Part shown: positions 1-7,817 of the stretch, piece after piece | How positions within the stretch are numbered: the stretch's first letter is position 1 | Layout: the number at the start of each line of letters is the position of its first letter | NCBI GenBank assembly: GCA_016867335.1 | Contig: VGJU01000015.1 | Coordinates: 1-33,498, forward strand | Length of the DNA stretch: 33,498 nt | DNA from: Candidatus Zixiibacteriota bacterium | Lineage (GTDB): Bacteria > JAAXHH01 | Direction of reading: 5' to 3' | Position numbers and translations under genes: made by a program | Notes under the pieces: generated by a model | The model's database searches: none | What the model was told of the DNA's origin: nothing | The model's input: only the letters and a program-made list of their open reading frames with translations

Positions 1-1181
1 GCGCGTTTGTAGATGCAGTCAACAACGTGCCGCATGTCGGGCATTCGCATCCGGCGGTCGTACGCGCCGGTCAGCGGCAGATGGCGACGCTCAACACCAA
101 TACGCGGTATCTGCATGACCATCTGGTAGACTATGCGGAACGACTTTGCGCCTTCCTGCCGGAGCCGCTTTGCGTATGTTTTTTTGTCAACTCCGGCAGC
201 GAAGCCAATGACCTCGCCCTTCGTCTGGCGCAGGCGTATACGGGACATCGAGACATGCTCATCCTCGACGGAGCCTATCACGGCAACCTGACCTCACTGA
301 TCGACATCAGTCCGTACAAATTTGACGGTCCTGGGGGGCGAGGTGCCCCTTCCCACGTCCACAAACTGCTTATGCCTGATCCGTATCGGGGGGTCTACAA
401 AGGCTATGGGCGCGAGACGGGCACGGCCTATGCCCGTCATGTTCGGGAAAAAATCGACAGCCTGCATGCGGAAAACAGAGGAGTATGCGCCTTTATCGCC
501 GAATCGCTGTTGGGGTGCGGAGGTCAAATCGTGTTGCCGGACGGCTATCTGGCCGAAGCGTACGCGCATGTGCGAAACGCCGGCGGGGTTTGTATCGCCG
601 ACGAGGTGCAGGTAGGATTTGGGCGAGTAGGCACGCATTTCTGGGGGTTTGAGACACAGGGCGTCATTCCCGACATCCTGACGCTCGGAAAACCCATCGG
701 AAACGGGCATCCGCTGGGAGCCGTAATCACCACACCGGAAATCGCCGACGCTTTTGCCAACGGCATGGAATATTTTAACACCTTCGGGGGCAATCCGGTG
801 TCGTGCGCGATCGGCATGGCGGTGCTTGATGTGATGCGTGACGAGGGGCTTCAGGAGAACGCGCATCGGGTAGGCCAGGGGCTGATGGACGGTCTAAGGG
901 GGTTGATGGACCGGCACGCGCTTATCGGTGATGTGCGTGGGTTGGGTTTTTATATTGGCGCGGAGTTGGTGCTCGACCGAGATACCCTTGCGCCTGCCGG
1001 GGATCAGGCGTCATACATTGCCAATCGGATGCGGGATCACGGAGGGCTCATCAGCACGGACGGGCCTCTACACAACGTCCTCAAGATCAAACCACCGATG
1101 GTGTTTGACAGGTCCAATGCCGAATATCTGATAGGGTGTCTGGACCGGATTTTGCGGGAGGATTTTGTACGGATCGACTAA
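1..1181 (+). CDS. Class III PLP aminotransferase, AGXT2L/ethanolamine-phosphate phospho-lyase-like (5' partial)
   Basis: The frame is open to the left window edge. The first visible residues ([17 protein letters not shown]) are an internal class III aminotransferase motif, so the true start lies outside and the GTG at 27 is not the start. The cofactor-binding block [14 protein letters not shown] and the block [12 protein letters not shown] followed by [12 protein letters not shown] are visible; the Schiff-base lysine is codon 690-692. The spacing and wording of these blocks (for example [13 protein letters not shown] and [11 protein letters not shown]) resemble the AGXT2L group, which includes ethanolamine-phosphate and phosphohydroxylysine phospho-lyases, more than ornithine or GABA transaminases. 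In that group the enzyme releases ammonia, phosphate and an aldehyde. Some bacterial relatives carry an N-terminal aminoglycoside-phosphotransferase-like domain; whether this one does cannot be seen. It converges on the next gene with a 4-base gap. The exact substrate is inferred. Confidence 0.88.
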   Translation, partial: AFVDAVNNVPHVGHSHPAVVRAGQRQMATLNTNTRYLHDHLVDYAERLCAFLPEPLCVCFFVNSGSEANDLALRLAQAYTGHRDMLILDGAYHGNLTSLIDISPYKFDGPGGRGAPSHVHKLLMPDPYRGVYKGYGRETGTAYARHVREKIDSLHAENRGVCAFIAESLLGCGGQIVLPDGYLAEAYAHVRNAGGVCIADEVQVGFGRVGTHFWGFETQGVIPDILTLGKPIGNGHPLGAVITTPEIADAFANGMEYFNTFGGNPVSCAIGMAVLDVMRDEGLQENAHRVGQGLMDGLRGLMDRHALIGDVRGLGFYIGAELVLDRDTLAPAGDQASYIANRMRDHGGLISTDGPLHNVLKIKPPMVFDRSNAEYLIGCLDRILREDFVRID

Positions 1182-1185
1182 CCGG

Positions 1186-2175
1186 CTATCTCGCTCCGCC
1201 GGGACCTTTGTATACCCGATTGAAAGGCAGACCGGAGGGTTCCTCAAACGGACGAAAAGGTACCATAGCCGCTATTGCCTGAATTCGGTCCAGTATCTCC
1301 CGCGAAAGCGGTCCCGCCGCCGCAAACCGGAGATTTTCTTCGATCTCCGCGACCGAGCGAACCCCGGACAACACCGTAGAGATGGCCGGATTCGAGAGGA
1401 CAAAACGCATGGCCAACTCCGGCAGGGACATGCCCAGGTCGTCCAGCAGCGTGTACAACCGTTTGTATTGCCCCCTTCGCGGCGGTGACAGCCACGCCGC
1501 GCCCTGCTCGATTTCGTCGTCGTAGCGGCGTGCCAGCGCACCCTGCTGAAGCGGCGACCCAATCACGATACCAACTCCCTGTCGTATGGCTTCAGGCAAC
1601 ACCGCATAAACGGCCTCCTGCCATAGCAGACTGTAGTTAAACGCCGTCAGCACCACGTCGTAGCGCCCCGTGGCGATAATCGGAGGCAACGTATAGGCCG
1701 TCGTGCCGCCCAAACCCGTAAACCGGATGATCCCCTCCGTTTTGAGTGCTTCCAACACGTCGCAAACAGGTCCGTGAAACGATTCCCAATCGGTAAACCA
1801 GTCGTACTGACCGGGCCGGTCGGGTTCGTGGATCATCAAGATGTCGATCGTATCGCGTTTTAGGAGTTTTAGGCTGGTTTTAACCGATTCGCGCAGATGT
1901 GCCTTGTTCTGCGGCTCAAAAGGTTGAGGGCGTCCACCCAGCTTGGTCGAAAGGATATACGGCTGCGGAACCCCCTGCAGTGCCTCTCCCAGCACCTCCT
2001 CGCTGTCGCGGTAGGTCGGAGCCGTATCGACATAGTTGACTCCGAGTTCCAGCGCCCGGCGCACCGCCCGGCATCCCTCCTCGCGCGACGCCCCGGCGGA
2101 AGAGACAAACAATCCACCCAGCCCCACCTCGCTTACCTTAAGACCGGTTTTGCCAAGCACGCGATAGTTCACCAC
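1186..2175 (-). CDS. Aldo/keto reductase
   Basis: This 329-residue TIM-barrel oxidoreductase of the AKR superfamily would reduce an aldehyde or ketone with NADPH in the cytoplasm. The catalytic tetrad is visible: D50, Y55 (in VDTAPTYRDSEE), K78 (LSTKLGG) and H116 (MIHEPDR). The N-terminus (YRVLGKTGLKVSEVGLG) is typical of the L-galactose dehydrogenase/YghZ-like branch. The start is GTG, and two adjacent GTG codons exist. The ribosome site AAGGAGG lies 3 bases before the first and 6 before the second, so the real start may be 2172. That ribosome site overlaps the end of the upstream PhyH gene (stop at 2188-2190), so the two genes form a tight operon and are probably coupled in translation. The substrate is unknown. 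Pairing with a PhyH-family oxygenase suggests a shared catabolic step. Confidence 0.92.
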   Translation of the reverse strand: MVNYRVLGKTGLKVSEVGLGGLFVSSAGASREEGCRAVRRALELGVNYVDTAPTYRDSEEVLGEALQGVPQPYILSTKLGGRPQPFEPQNKAHLRESVKTSLKLLKRDTIDILMIHEPDRPGQYDWFTDWESFHGPVCDVLEALKTEGIIRFTGLGGTTAYTLPPIIATGRYDVVLTAFNYSLLWQEAVYAVLPEAIRQGVGIVIGSPLQQGALARRYDDEIEQGAAWLSPPRRGQYKRLYTLLDDLGMSLPELAMRFVLSNPAISTVLSGVRSVAEIEENLRFAAAGPLSREILDRIQAIAAMVPFRPFEEPSGLPFNRVYKGPGGAR

Positions 2176-2187
2176 GGTCCTCCTTGC

Positions 2188-3063
2188 TCAATGTCTGTAC
2201 TCTGACCCGATCAGGTTGTTGGCTGCACGGACAGGACGATACAACGTCTGGCGTTTGGTCGGCATGGATGCCAACAGATCGGGATGCGGATCCCACTCGT
2301 GCCATTTGCTGTTGACGGTATTGTAACAACTAAAGATGGCGATGCGAGGACGGTCGGGATTTGTCCATGGCTGGCCGCTGTGGGTAAGCGCCTCCGTAAA
2401 CACGATCAGCGATCCTGCCGGGCACGAGTAAGTGTCCCAGATCGGCGAATCCGGACGTTGTATAGACTCCGGCGCAGGATACACCGCCTTGTGGCTTCCC
2501 GTAACAAAAAGCGTTCCCCCGTCGCCCTGCCCGACCGGATTGAGTTCCCACACGATGCGGGTAAGCCCGCTATGCGCCTTCCCGGGGATACAACGATACA
2601 GGTGCGAGTCGCCCGGAAAACGAAGCAGACCGTTGCCGTTGTGAGGACCGAAATTTCCGTCTCCTTTCGTACGATAAAACAAATTGCACGATTCCTGACG
2701 AAAACCATAACACGCCTGACTCGACAGTTCGGGATGCGCCAGAAATTCGTTAAGAAACCCCACCACCACCGGATGGTCGACAAGTTTTTGCAACGGCCCG
2801 CCGAGCGCGGAACGCTGTGCCTCCGGAATGGACTCCGGGTGGTGTTTCAGTTGCGTGCAAAAGGCCGTCATTTCGGCGACCTCGCCCGCGGAAAGCACGC
2901 CCGGAAACATCAGCCAGCCTCGCATATCAAACAAATACTTCTGTTCGTCCGTCGGTGCTATGACAGGTAGACCGTCCGCATTTTCATGCGGCAGGTCGGC
3001 GGCGGCTATGTCAAACCGTTTGCCCAGATTCTTGCCTATGATAAACGGATCGTCGAACCCCAT
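2188..3063 (-). CDS. Phytanoyl-CoA dioxygenase (PhyH) family protein with HNG in place of HxD
   Basis: This 291-residue double-stranded beta-helix protein of the PhyH family belongs to the non-heme Fe(II)/2-oxoglutarate oxygenases. The family signature GGTLFVTGSHK (182-192) and the distal histidine H228 followed by R238/R240 (LTHSGQPWTNPDRPR) are visible. The usual facial-triad motif His-x-Asp/Glu appears as H141-N142-G143. If this is the correct alignment, the carboxylate ligand is missing, as in Fe/2OG halogenases, or it is supplied elsewhere. The paralogue at 11792 keeps a normal HQD. The ATG has an AAGGAGG ribosome site 5 bases upstream. It is the first gene of an operon with the aldo/keto reductase and is divergent from the glycosidase-like gene. 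The substrate cannot be inferred; members of this family in environmental bacteria are mostly uncharacterised. Confidence 0.88.
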   Translation of the reverse strand: MGFDDPFIIGKNLGKRFDIAAADLPHENADGLPVIAPTDEQKYLFDMRGWLMFPGVLSAGEVAEMTAFCTQLKHHPESIPEAQRSALGGPLQKLVDHPVVVGFLNEFLAHPELSSQACYGFRQESCNLFYRTKGDGNFGPHNGNGLLRFPGDSHLYRCIPGKAHSGLTRIVWELNPVGQGDGGTLFVTGSHKAVYPAPESIQRPDSPIWDTYSCPAGSLIVFTEALTHSGQPWTNPDRPRIAIFSCYNTVNSKWHEWDPHPDLLASMPTKRQTLYRPVRAANNLIGSEYRH

Positions 3064-3138
3064 GAAAACCTCCTTGCAGAAGAGAGAAAAGAAAACTCGA
3101 CATCACAAAAGCTTCGCCGAACAAAAACTGGATTGATC

Positions 3139-3167
3139 TTGCTGTTTGTCGGTCGGGAAGCTATTTT
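3139..3167 (+). promoter_or_regulatory. Candidate sigma-70 promoter for the propeller/thioesterase genes
   Basis: TTGCTG (3139-3144), a 17-base spacer, then TATTTT (3162-3167). It sits about 100 bases before the start codon at 3269 and just upstream of the palindrome at 3184-3205. The spacing is ideal and the hexamers moderate; this is read by eye only. Confidence 0.4.
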
Positions 3168-3183
3168 CAACCCATCGACCGAT

Positions 3184-3205
3184 CGTATTTTCCCATGAAA
3201 ATACG
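3184..3205. promoter_or_regulatory. 22-bp inverted repeat between divergent genes, possible operator
   Basis: CGTATTTTC and GAAAATACG are perfect 9-bp arms separated by CCAT. It lies in the 205-base gap between the divergent PhyH and propeller genes, downstream of a rightward promoter candidate. One arm contains a possible leftward -10 (TATTTT, with TTGCGC 16 bases upstream). AT-rich dyads in such positions are typical repressor sites, but no regulator gene is in view. Confidence 0.4.
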
Positions 3206-3268
3206 GATACGACGGCTCAGCGCAAGACGGCATTTGCCACAACCGCATTCCTTTTTTGGAGACAACGT

Positions 3269-4645
3269 ATGTCTGCCCCTCTTTCCATCGGAAACAGAAT
3301 CGAACTTTTTGTGGATCGGTATCTGGTCGAAGCGCTCAGAGACGCGCGGATGCATCTCCACGAACCCGTTCGCCGCGAAGTGGTCTTTCAGGTCGAAGCT
3401 CCGATGGAAAACGCCTGCACCGGGTGTTACAACGTCACACAGGAAGGCAATCGGGTGCTTGTTTACTATCGAGGGTTTTATCCGATCGGTCCACGCTTCG
3501 AAGGATGGGAGGCCACACAGACGGCGAACTTGATCGTTAGCGAAGACGGTGTTTGGTTCGAGCGTCCCCATCTCGGTCTGGTAGAAACAAACAGATCGAA
3601 GGACAACCATGTCATCTACCAAGGATACGAAGGACACAATTTTACCGTTTTTCTCGACCGGAATCCGGCCAGCCCCCCCGAACGGCGTTTCAAAGCCGTA
3701 GGGGGATCGTCGCACAACAATCTACACGGTTTCGTATCGCCCGACGGTCTGCATTGGAGCCGCATACAAGACGGCCCGCTCGATATTGTCGGTGCATTCG
3801 ACTCGGTCAATGTCCCGTTGTGGGACGCCCATGCGAAAAAGTACCGCCTTTTCAGTCGCTATTTCGAGCCGTCGCAAGGCGGACACGGTATTCGGGCCAT
3901 CCAGAGTTGCATGTCCGACGATTTTATCCATTGGACACCACCCGTCGCGCACGTATACGATCCGGGGGTTCCAATGGAACATTTCTATACCAATGCAACA
4001 ATGACCTGTCCGGGCGCCGAGCATATCTTGCTTTCCTTTCCTATGCGTTTTCTGCCGGATCGTACCAAAATAAACGACGGAGCAGAATACGACTACCAAG
4101 GCGAAGGAGTGTCGGACGCCGTGTTCATGTCAAGTCGTGACGGAATCCACTGGGACCGTACTTTTCTCGAAGCATGGCTTCGACCGGGGCCGGACCGCTG
4201 TAATTGGACACACCGCAATCAAGTTCCGGCAGCAGGTATCGTGACGACCGCTCCGGACGAGTGGTCGATGTACGTGACGGAGCATTACGGGTGGTCTACC
4301 AATCGGTTACGTCGGGTGACGGTGCGCCCTTACGGTTTTGCATCCATCAATGCCGGGTATCGAGGCGGAGAGGTGATTACTCGTCCGATTTCATTTTCCG
4401 GACAGATGTTGTATCTCAATTACGCCACCTCCGCCGCCGGCTCGATCAAGGTCGAGATTCAGGACGCGCATGCCAACCCGATTCCCGGGTTTTCGATAGA
4501 CGACTGTGTGCCGATCTTTGGCGATGCGACAGACGAAGCGGTTTTGTGGCGGAACGGCGGCGATATCGCCGCGCTGGCGGGAAGCCCCGTGCGTCTGCGT
4601 TTCGTGCTACAGGACGCGGACCTTTTTGCGATGCGTACCGGATAA
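3269..4645 (+). CDS. Five-bladed beta-propeller glycosidase-like protein
   Basis: This is a 458-residue protein. Repeated blade-like segments (VSEDGVWFERP, VSPDGLHWSRI, MSDDFIHWTPP, SSRDGIHWDRT) each combine S-x-DG-x-x-W with an acidic start. This is the hallmark of GH32/GH43/GH130-superfamily propellers found in many polysaccharide-degrading environmental bacteria. A C-terminal beta-sandwich-like part (about 370-458) follows. No signal peptide is visible, so it is probably cytoplasmic or exported by another route. The start ATG at 3269 is chosen because GGAGA lies 8 bases upstream. The frame is open further upstream to 3146, but that stretch crosses the promoter and palindrome and lacks a ribosome site. 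The thioesterase gene follows after 8 bases, so the two are co-transcribed. The catalytic carboxylates and substrate could not be assigned. Confidence 0.75.
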   Translation: MSAPLSIGNRIELFVDRYLVEALRDARMHLHEPVRREVVFQVEAPMENACTGCYNVTQEGNRVLVYYRGFYPIGPRFEGWEATQTANLIVSEDGVWFERPHLGLVETNRSKDNHVIYQGYEGHNFTVFLDRNPASPPERRFKAVGGSSHNNLHGFVSPDGLHWSRIQDGPLDIVGAFDSVNVPLWDAHAKKYRLFSRYFEPSQGGHGIRAIQSCMSDDFIHWTPPVAHVYDPGVPMEHFYTNATMTCPGAEHILLSFPMRFLPDRTKINDGAEYDYQGEGVSDAVFMSSRDGIHWDRTFLEAWLRPGPDRCNWTHRNQVPAAGIVTTAPDEWSMYVTEHYGWSTNRLRRVTVRPYGFASINAGYRGGEVITRPISFSGQMLYLNYATSAAGSIKVEIQDAHANPIPGFSIDDCVPIFGDATDEAVLWRNGGDIAALAGSPVRLRFVLQDADLFAMRTG

Positions 4646-4653
4646 AAAAACCG

Positions 4654-5055
4654 ATGAGAACTTTTCGATTTACCGAAACGATGTCGGTCCGAGACTACGA
4701 GTGCGACTTTCAAGGGATCGTCAACCACGCGGTGTATCTACACTATTTGGAGCATACCCGGCATGAGTTTGCCAAAACGCTGGGGCTGGACGTGGTCGCA
4801 TTGGCAAAACGCCATGTAAACATCGTGGTGGTACGTGCGGAAATCGACTACAAAGCTTCGCTGAGAAGCGGTGACGGATTTATCGTAGGACTCGACGTAG
4901 CGCCGCTTTCGCGTGTCCGGATCGTCTTCGATCAGGAAATTCACCGAGTCGAAGACGGCAAAACCGATCTTATCCTCAAAGCGCGTATGACCGCCACTGC
5001 CGTAAACGAAAACGGGCGGCCTTTTCTGCCGCCCGAACTGGATCGATTCCGCTAA
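4654..5055 (+). CDS. Acyl-CoA thioesterase, YbgC/4-hydroxybenzoyl-CoA thioesterase family
   Basis: This 133-residue single hotdog-fold protein has the normal length for the family. The catalytic-loop motif YECDFQGIVNHAVYLHYLE carries the expected aspartate (D18), and the long helix with H-x-x-Y-L-x-x-L-E-x-x-R follows. It would hydrolyse a short- or medium-chain or aromatic acyl-CoA in the cytoplasm. The chosen ATG (4654) lies 8 bases after the stop of the propeller gene. The ribosome site is weak (AT-rich, no clear GGAGG), which suggests coupling to the upstream gene. Nothing in the context fixes the acyl group. Confidence 0.88.
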   Translation: MRTFRFTETMSVRDYECDFQGIVNHAVYLHYLEHTRHEFAKTLGLDVVALAKRHVNIVVVRAEIDYKASLRSGDGFIVGLDVAPLSRVRIVFDQEIHRVEDGKTDLILKARMTATAVNENGRPFLPPELDRFR

Positions 5056-5063
5056 GCACCCCG

Positions 5064-5270
5064 CTACCCGTTGCATACCGTATCCACCGAAATGGAAACC
5101 CCTTTGAGAATCCCCCGACGTTCTCTCCGGCTCCGTATGCACCCTGCACCGCATAGAGACCGTTTTCAAGCGCGAATACCGTGACAAGCGGTTGCCGTAT
5201 ATCGATCACCCAGTATTCGCGTCGTACACCGGCGATCTGGTACGCTTCGTATTTGGCCCGGCGGTCATGA
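5064..5270 (-). pseudogene. Remnant of a Uma2-family (DUF820) endonuclease, N-truncated and frameshifted
   Basis: Reading leftward from about 5270, one frame gives a Uma2-like C-terminal core: RRAKYEAYQIAGVRREYWVI, then D and VTVFALENGLYAVQGAYGAG. At a run of five G (plus-strand C at 5112-5116) the homology jumps frame and continues as ILKGVSISVDTV to a TAG at 5064-5066. This matches the usual Uma2 ending (GILKG-x-x-V-x-VD). The roughly 110-residue N-terminal half with its catalytic core is absent because the MerA-like gene ends at 5265. It is therefore a dead fragment regardless of whether the one-base shift is genuine. Uma2 genes are often multicopy and mobile, especially in cyanobacteria and planctomycete-like bacteria. 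Confidence 0.7.
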
Positions 5271-6710
5271 TCGCCGCAAATAGGCGTATATCCAGGTTAA
5301 CCGGTCCTTCATGGATGGTTTGAGTTTGGTCCGGCGATAGGCGTCTCCCAACGCCCGGTTGACATCGGACAGCGTCGGATACGCATGGATGACCCCCGAC
5401 AGTTTGTCGAGGGTCAGACCATTCTTTTTGGCCAGCGTCAGTTCGGCGATTAACTCTCCCGCATGAGGATGAACGATCGCCGCGCCAAGGATTTTTCCGG
5501 TTCCCTTTGCCGTCAGAACTTTGGCAAATCCCTCCGTCTCGCCTTCGGATACCGCCCGGTCGATGTGTTCGAAATCCACGCGATACACGTCGTAAGAAAT
5601 TCCTTTCTGCCGCGCTTCGTCTTCCGAAAGCCCGACACGACCGATTTCCGGGTCGGTAAACGTGACCCACGGGGTGTTTTCGTAATCGCACTTGGCCGTA
5701 ACGGGAAAAAGCGTGTTCTGGATGACCACCCGCGCCTGATACCCGGCCCAGTGGGTAAACTGATACGGTCCGGCTACATCGCCTATCGCCCATATCGAGG
5801 ATATGTTGGTCCGACAGGCCGCGTTTACCTTGATCCCCGGACGGTCGTACACGACACCCGTCTCGTCCAGCCCCAGGCCTTCGATATTGGGACGCCGCCC
5901 CGTAGCCAGCAGAATTTCGTCCACTACATGCGTCTCAGATCCGGTTTCGGTCGTGACGGTCACGTGTTTTTCGCCGTCTTTTCGCTCCACTCCGGCCACC
6001 TTGATCAGATCGACGATACGTATGCCTTCGCTCCGGAACCTACGTGCCAGTGCTTCGGCCACGTCCTCGTCTTCTTTGGGTACGATATGCGCCAGATCGT
6101 GTACCACCGTCACCTCGGAGCCGAGTCTTCGAAACGACTGACCTATTTCGATGCCGATCGGCCCTCCACCGATCACCATAAGCCGCCGAGGAAGTTCGGT
6201 GGCCTGAAACACCGTCTCGTTGGTCAGATACCCCGCGTCCTGAAGACCCGGTATCGGGGGGACGAACGCGCGCGACCCGGTCGAAATGACGATATGTCGG
6301 CCCCAGATCGTCTCTCCGGTCCCTTCGATTTCGACTTCGTGCGCCGAACGGAGCCTGCCACTGCCCAGCTTTACCTCGACACCAAGCCCAGTAAACCGTT
6401 CCACCGAATCGTGCGGGGCGAGGTGGGCCTGTGTCTTGCGCACATAGTCCATCGCGGCTTTCAAATCCTGAGGTGGAAGCGTATCCAGCCCGGTATGTAT
6501 GGCAAAACGATCGGCCGTGCGTACGGCGTGGGCGGTCTTGCCTACCTTGATAAACGCTTTGGAAGGTACACAACCGTAGTTGAGACAGTCGCCGCCCATT
6601 TTGTGTTTTTCGATCAGCGCAACCCGTGCACCCAACCCCGCCGCGCCCGCCGCCACGACCAGACCGCCCGACCCCGCGCCGATCACTATGATATTGTATC
6701 GCTCCATCAT
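5265..6710 (-). CDS. MerA-like FAD/NAD(P) pyridine nucleotide-disulfide oxidoreductase
   Basis: This 481-residue two-dinucleotide-fold flavoprotein has an FAD-binding GAGSGG (11-16), the redox disulfide C42-x4-C47 (GGDCLNYGCVPSK), a second Rossmann motif IGGGPIGIE, the FAD motif WAIGDVAG and a C-terminal dimerisation domain. In true dihydrolipoyl dehydrogenase the C-terminal active site reads HAHPT with the second His catalytic. Here it reads IHAYPTLSD with Tyr, as in the MerA-like branch, so lipoamide dehydrogenase activity is unlikely. Members of this branch occur next to, or fused with, VTT (TVP38/TMEM64) membrane proteins, and the VTT gene lies just upstream on the same strand. The physiological substrate is unknown. 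The two first ATG codons are adjacent, with AAGGA upstream. The gene ends against the Uma2 remnant. Confidence 0.88.
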   Translation of the reverse strand: MMERYNIIVIGAGSGGLVVAAGAAGLGARVALIEKHKMGGDCLNYGCVPSKAFIKVGKTAHAVRTADRFAIHTGLDTLPPQDLKAAMDYVRKTQAHLAPHDSVERFTGLGVEVKLGSGRLRSAHEVEIEGTGETIWGRHIVISTGSRAFVPPIPGLQDAGYLTNETVFQATELPRRLMVIGGGPIGIEIGQSFRRLGSEVTVVHDLAHIVPKEDEDVAEALARRFRSEGIRIVDLIKVAGVERKDGEKHVTVTTETGSETHVVDEILLATGRRPNIEGLGLDETGVVYDRPGIKVNAACRTNISSIWAIGDVAGPYQFTHWAGYQARVVIQNTLFPVTAKCDYENTPWVTFTDPEIGRVGLSEDEARQKGISYDVYRVDFEHIDRAVSEGETEGFAKVLTAKGTGKILGAAIVHPHAGELIAELTLAKKNGLTLDKLSGVIHAYPTLSDVNRALGDAYRRTKLKPSMKDRLTWIYAYLRRS

Positions 6711-6815
6711 GCATCCTTTCGTCTTCGGACTATGTCAACCGTCCGTGTCTTGTGGCTTTGCGGCTTCTCCTCACTCGTTTCGGTCTGTCTTCACCCTCCG
6801 GCCGGGGTTTTCGTG

Positions 6816-7556
6816 TTACGCTTTTTTACCGGCGATTTTTCGATAGACGTATGGGATCATGGAAACGGCTACGAGCAGGGCAATGGCGATACCAAAGTTA
6901 AACAGGGCGGTCTGCCGAGCCGCCGCCAGCGACGCTTCGTCCTGCCCCTCTGCCCCGGAAAAATAAATCTGCGCAAGCGCCGAGGCACTGTTTACATATA
7001 CGAAAATACCCGGAATCATGCCGAGCAACGTGCCAAGCATATAATGGATATGACGTACTCCCGAAAGCCCGGAAACAAAGTTGAGCAAATTAAACGGTAC
7101 GACCGGCACGAGCCGAAGCTGGAGGATGCGCATAAAACCCTGATCCCGTAGTTGCCGGTCGATCAGGTCGATCGGACCTTTGACAAAACGGGCGACAAAA
7201 TCGCGTCCGAGCAGCCGCGCCAGTCCAAAGGCGAGATTGGCACCGATATTGGCGCCAATCAGAACGTATAGCGAGCCTTTGAGCGTTCCAAATGTCAACC
7301 CGCCAAGAATCGTCAACACCGATCCCGGCAGTCCCAACGGCGTACCGCCCGCATAAATGGCGATATAAGCCAGCGGCGCCCACCATGCCCCGGAAATGGA
7401 ATCAAAAAAAGCCTTCATACGCGTAGGTTCCACATACTCGCTGAGCGGCGTAAACCGAAAAGCGATAAATCCACCCGCAACGACGGCAAGCAAAATTCCT
7501 AACTTGGCATATACTCCCGACTTGGCAGGCTTCGGGGTAGCGGCACCATCGGACAT
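6816..7556 (-). CDS. TVP38/TMEM64 (VTT-domain) integral membrane protein
   Basis: This 246-residue membrane protein has an N-terminal helix (LGILLAVVAGGFIAF), re-entrant and transmembrane segments, and the VTT core GGTPLGLPGSVLTILGGLTF with R-L-x-P-x-x-P-F-N-L-L-N. A C-terminal helix precedes a short basic tail (RKIAGKKA). VTT (DedA-related) proteins act in lipid scrambling or transport at the inner membrane; the bacterial substrate is unknown. The start at 7556 (MSDGAATPK) is chosen for its AGGAGG site 5 bases upstream. The frame is open to 7658 but would run through the palindrome at 7597. The MerA-like gene follows 105 bases downstream on the same strand, a conserved partnership. Confidence 0.87.
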   Translation of the reverse strand: MSDGAATPKPAKSGVYAKLGILLAVVAGGFIAFRFTPLSEYVEPTRMKAFFDSISGAWWAPLAYIAIYAGGTPLGLPGSVLTILGGLTFGTLKGSLYVLIGANIGANLAFGLARLLGRDFVARFVKGPIDLIDRQLRDQGFMRILQLRLVPVVPFNLLNFVSGLSGVRHIHYMLGTLLGMIPGIFVYVNSASALAQIYFSGAEGQDEASLAAARQTALFNFGIAIALLVAVSMIPYVYRKIAGKKA

Positions 7557-7596
7557 GACAACCTCCTGGGTAGGGGACGACATCGTGGCATAAACT

Positions 7597-7620
7597 CCTA
7601 CACCCTCTTGAGGGTGTAGG
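7597..7620. promoter_or_regulatory. Perfect 24-bp palindrome in the leader of the VTT gene
   Basis: CCTACACCCTC and GAGGGTGTAGG form 11-bp arms around TT. The right half recurs as GGGTGTAGGG at 7797-7806, directly before the ribosome site of the divergent lipoprotein gene. One full and one half copy flanking a divergent intergenic region suggest a shared operator. A hairpin in the VTT mRNA leader is the alternative. Confidence 0.4.
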
Positions 7621-7725
7621 GGAAGTTTCTCCTGGCGCCATGATAGCGGTTTTTTCACGTGTTCTTTGGCCGACAGAGCTGCTTTTCGTACACCCGCTTA
7701 GCTTCTGTAATGACCGTAGGTCTCG

Positions 7726-7758
7726 AACGGTTCCCTCAAAAAATCGGAACCGTTTTTT
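7726..7758 (+). terminator. Rho-independent terminator-like hairpin upstream of the lipoprotein gene
   Basis: AACGGTTCC (7726-7734) and GGAACCGTT (7746-7754) form a 9-bp stem with an 11-base loop, followed directly by further T residues (7755-7758). It terminates rightward transcription, yet no rightward gene precedes it within this gap. It may be a leader attenuator for the gene at 7818 or the end of a small RNA starting near 7560-7700. Confidence 0.55.
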
Positions 7759-7817
7759 AATGCCGCGTGTTATATTGACAGAAGAAAGAAACGCACGGGT
7801 GTAGGGAAAGGTATTCC

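Noticed and set aside
5265-6710. Calling the flavoprotein dihydrolipoyl dehydrogenase (lpdA)
   Set aside because: The catalytic His of the C-terminal motif is Tyr and no 2-oxoacid dehydrogenase genes are nearby.
5463-7151. A 562-codon rightward open frame opposite the MerA-like and VTT genes
   Set aside because: Antisense shadow: the leftward genes have clear motifs and ribosome sites; the rightward translation is low in recognisable structure.
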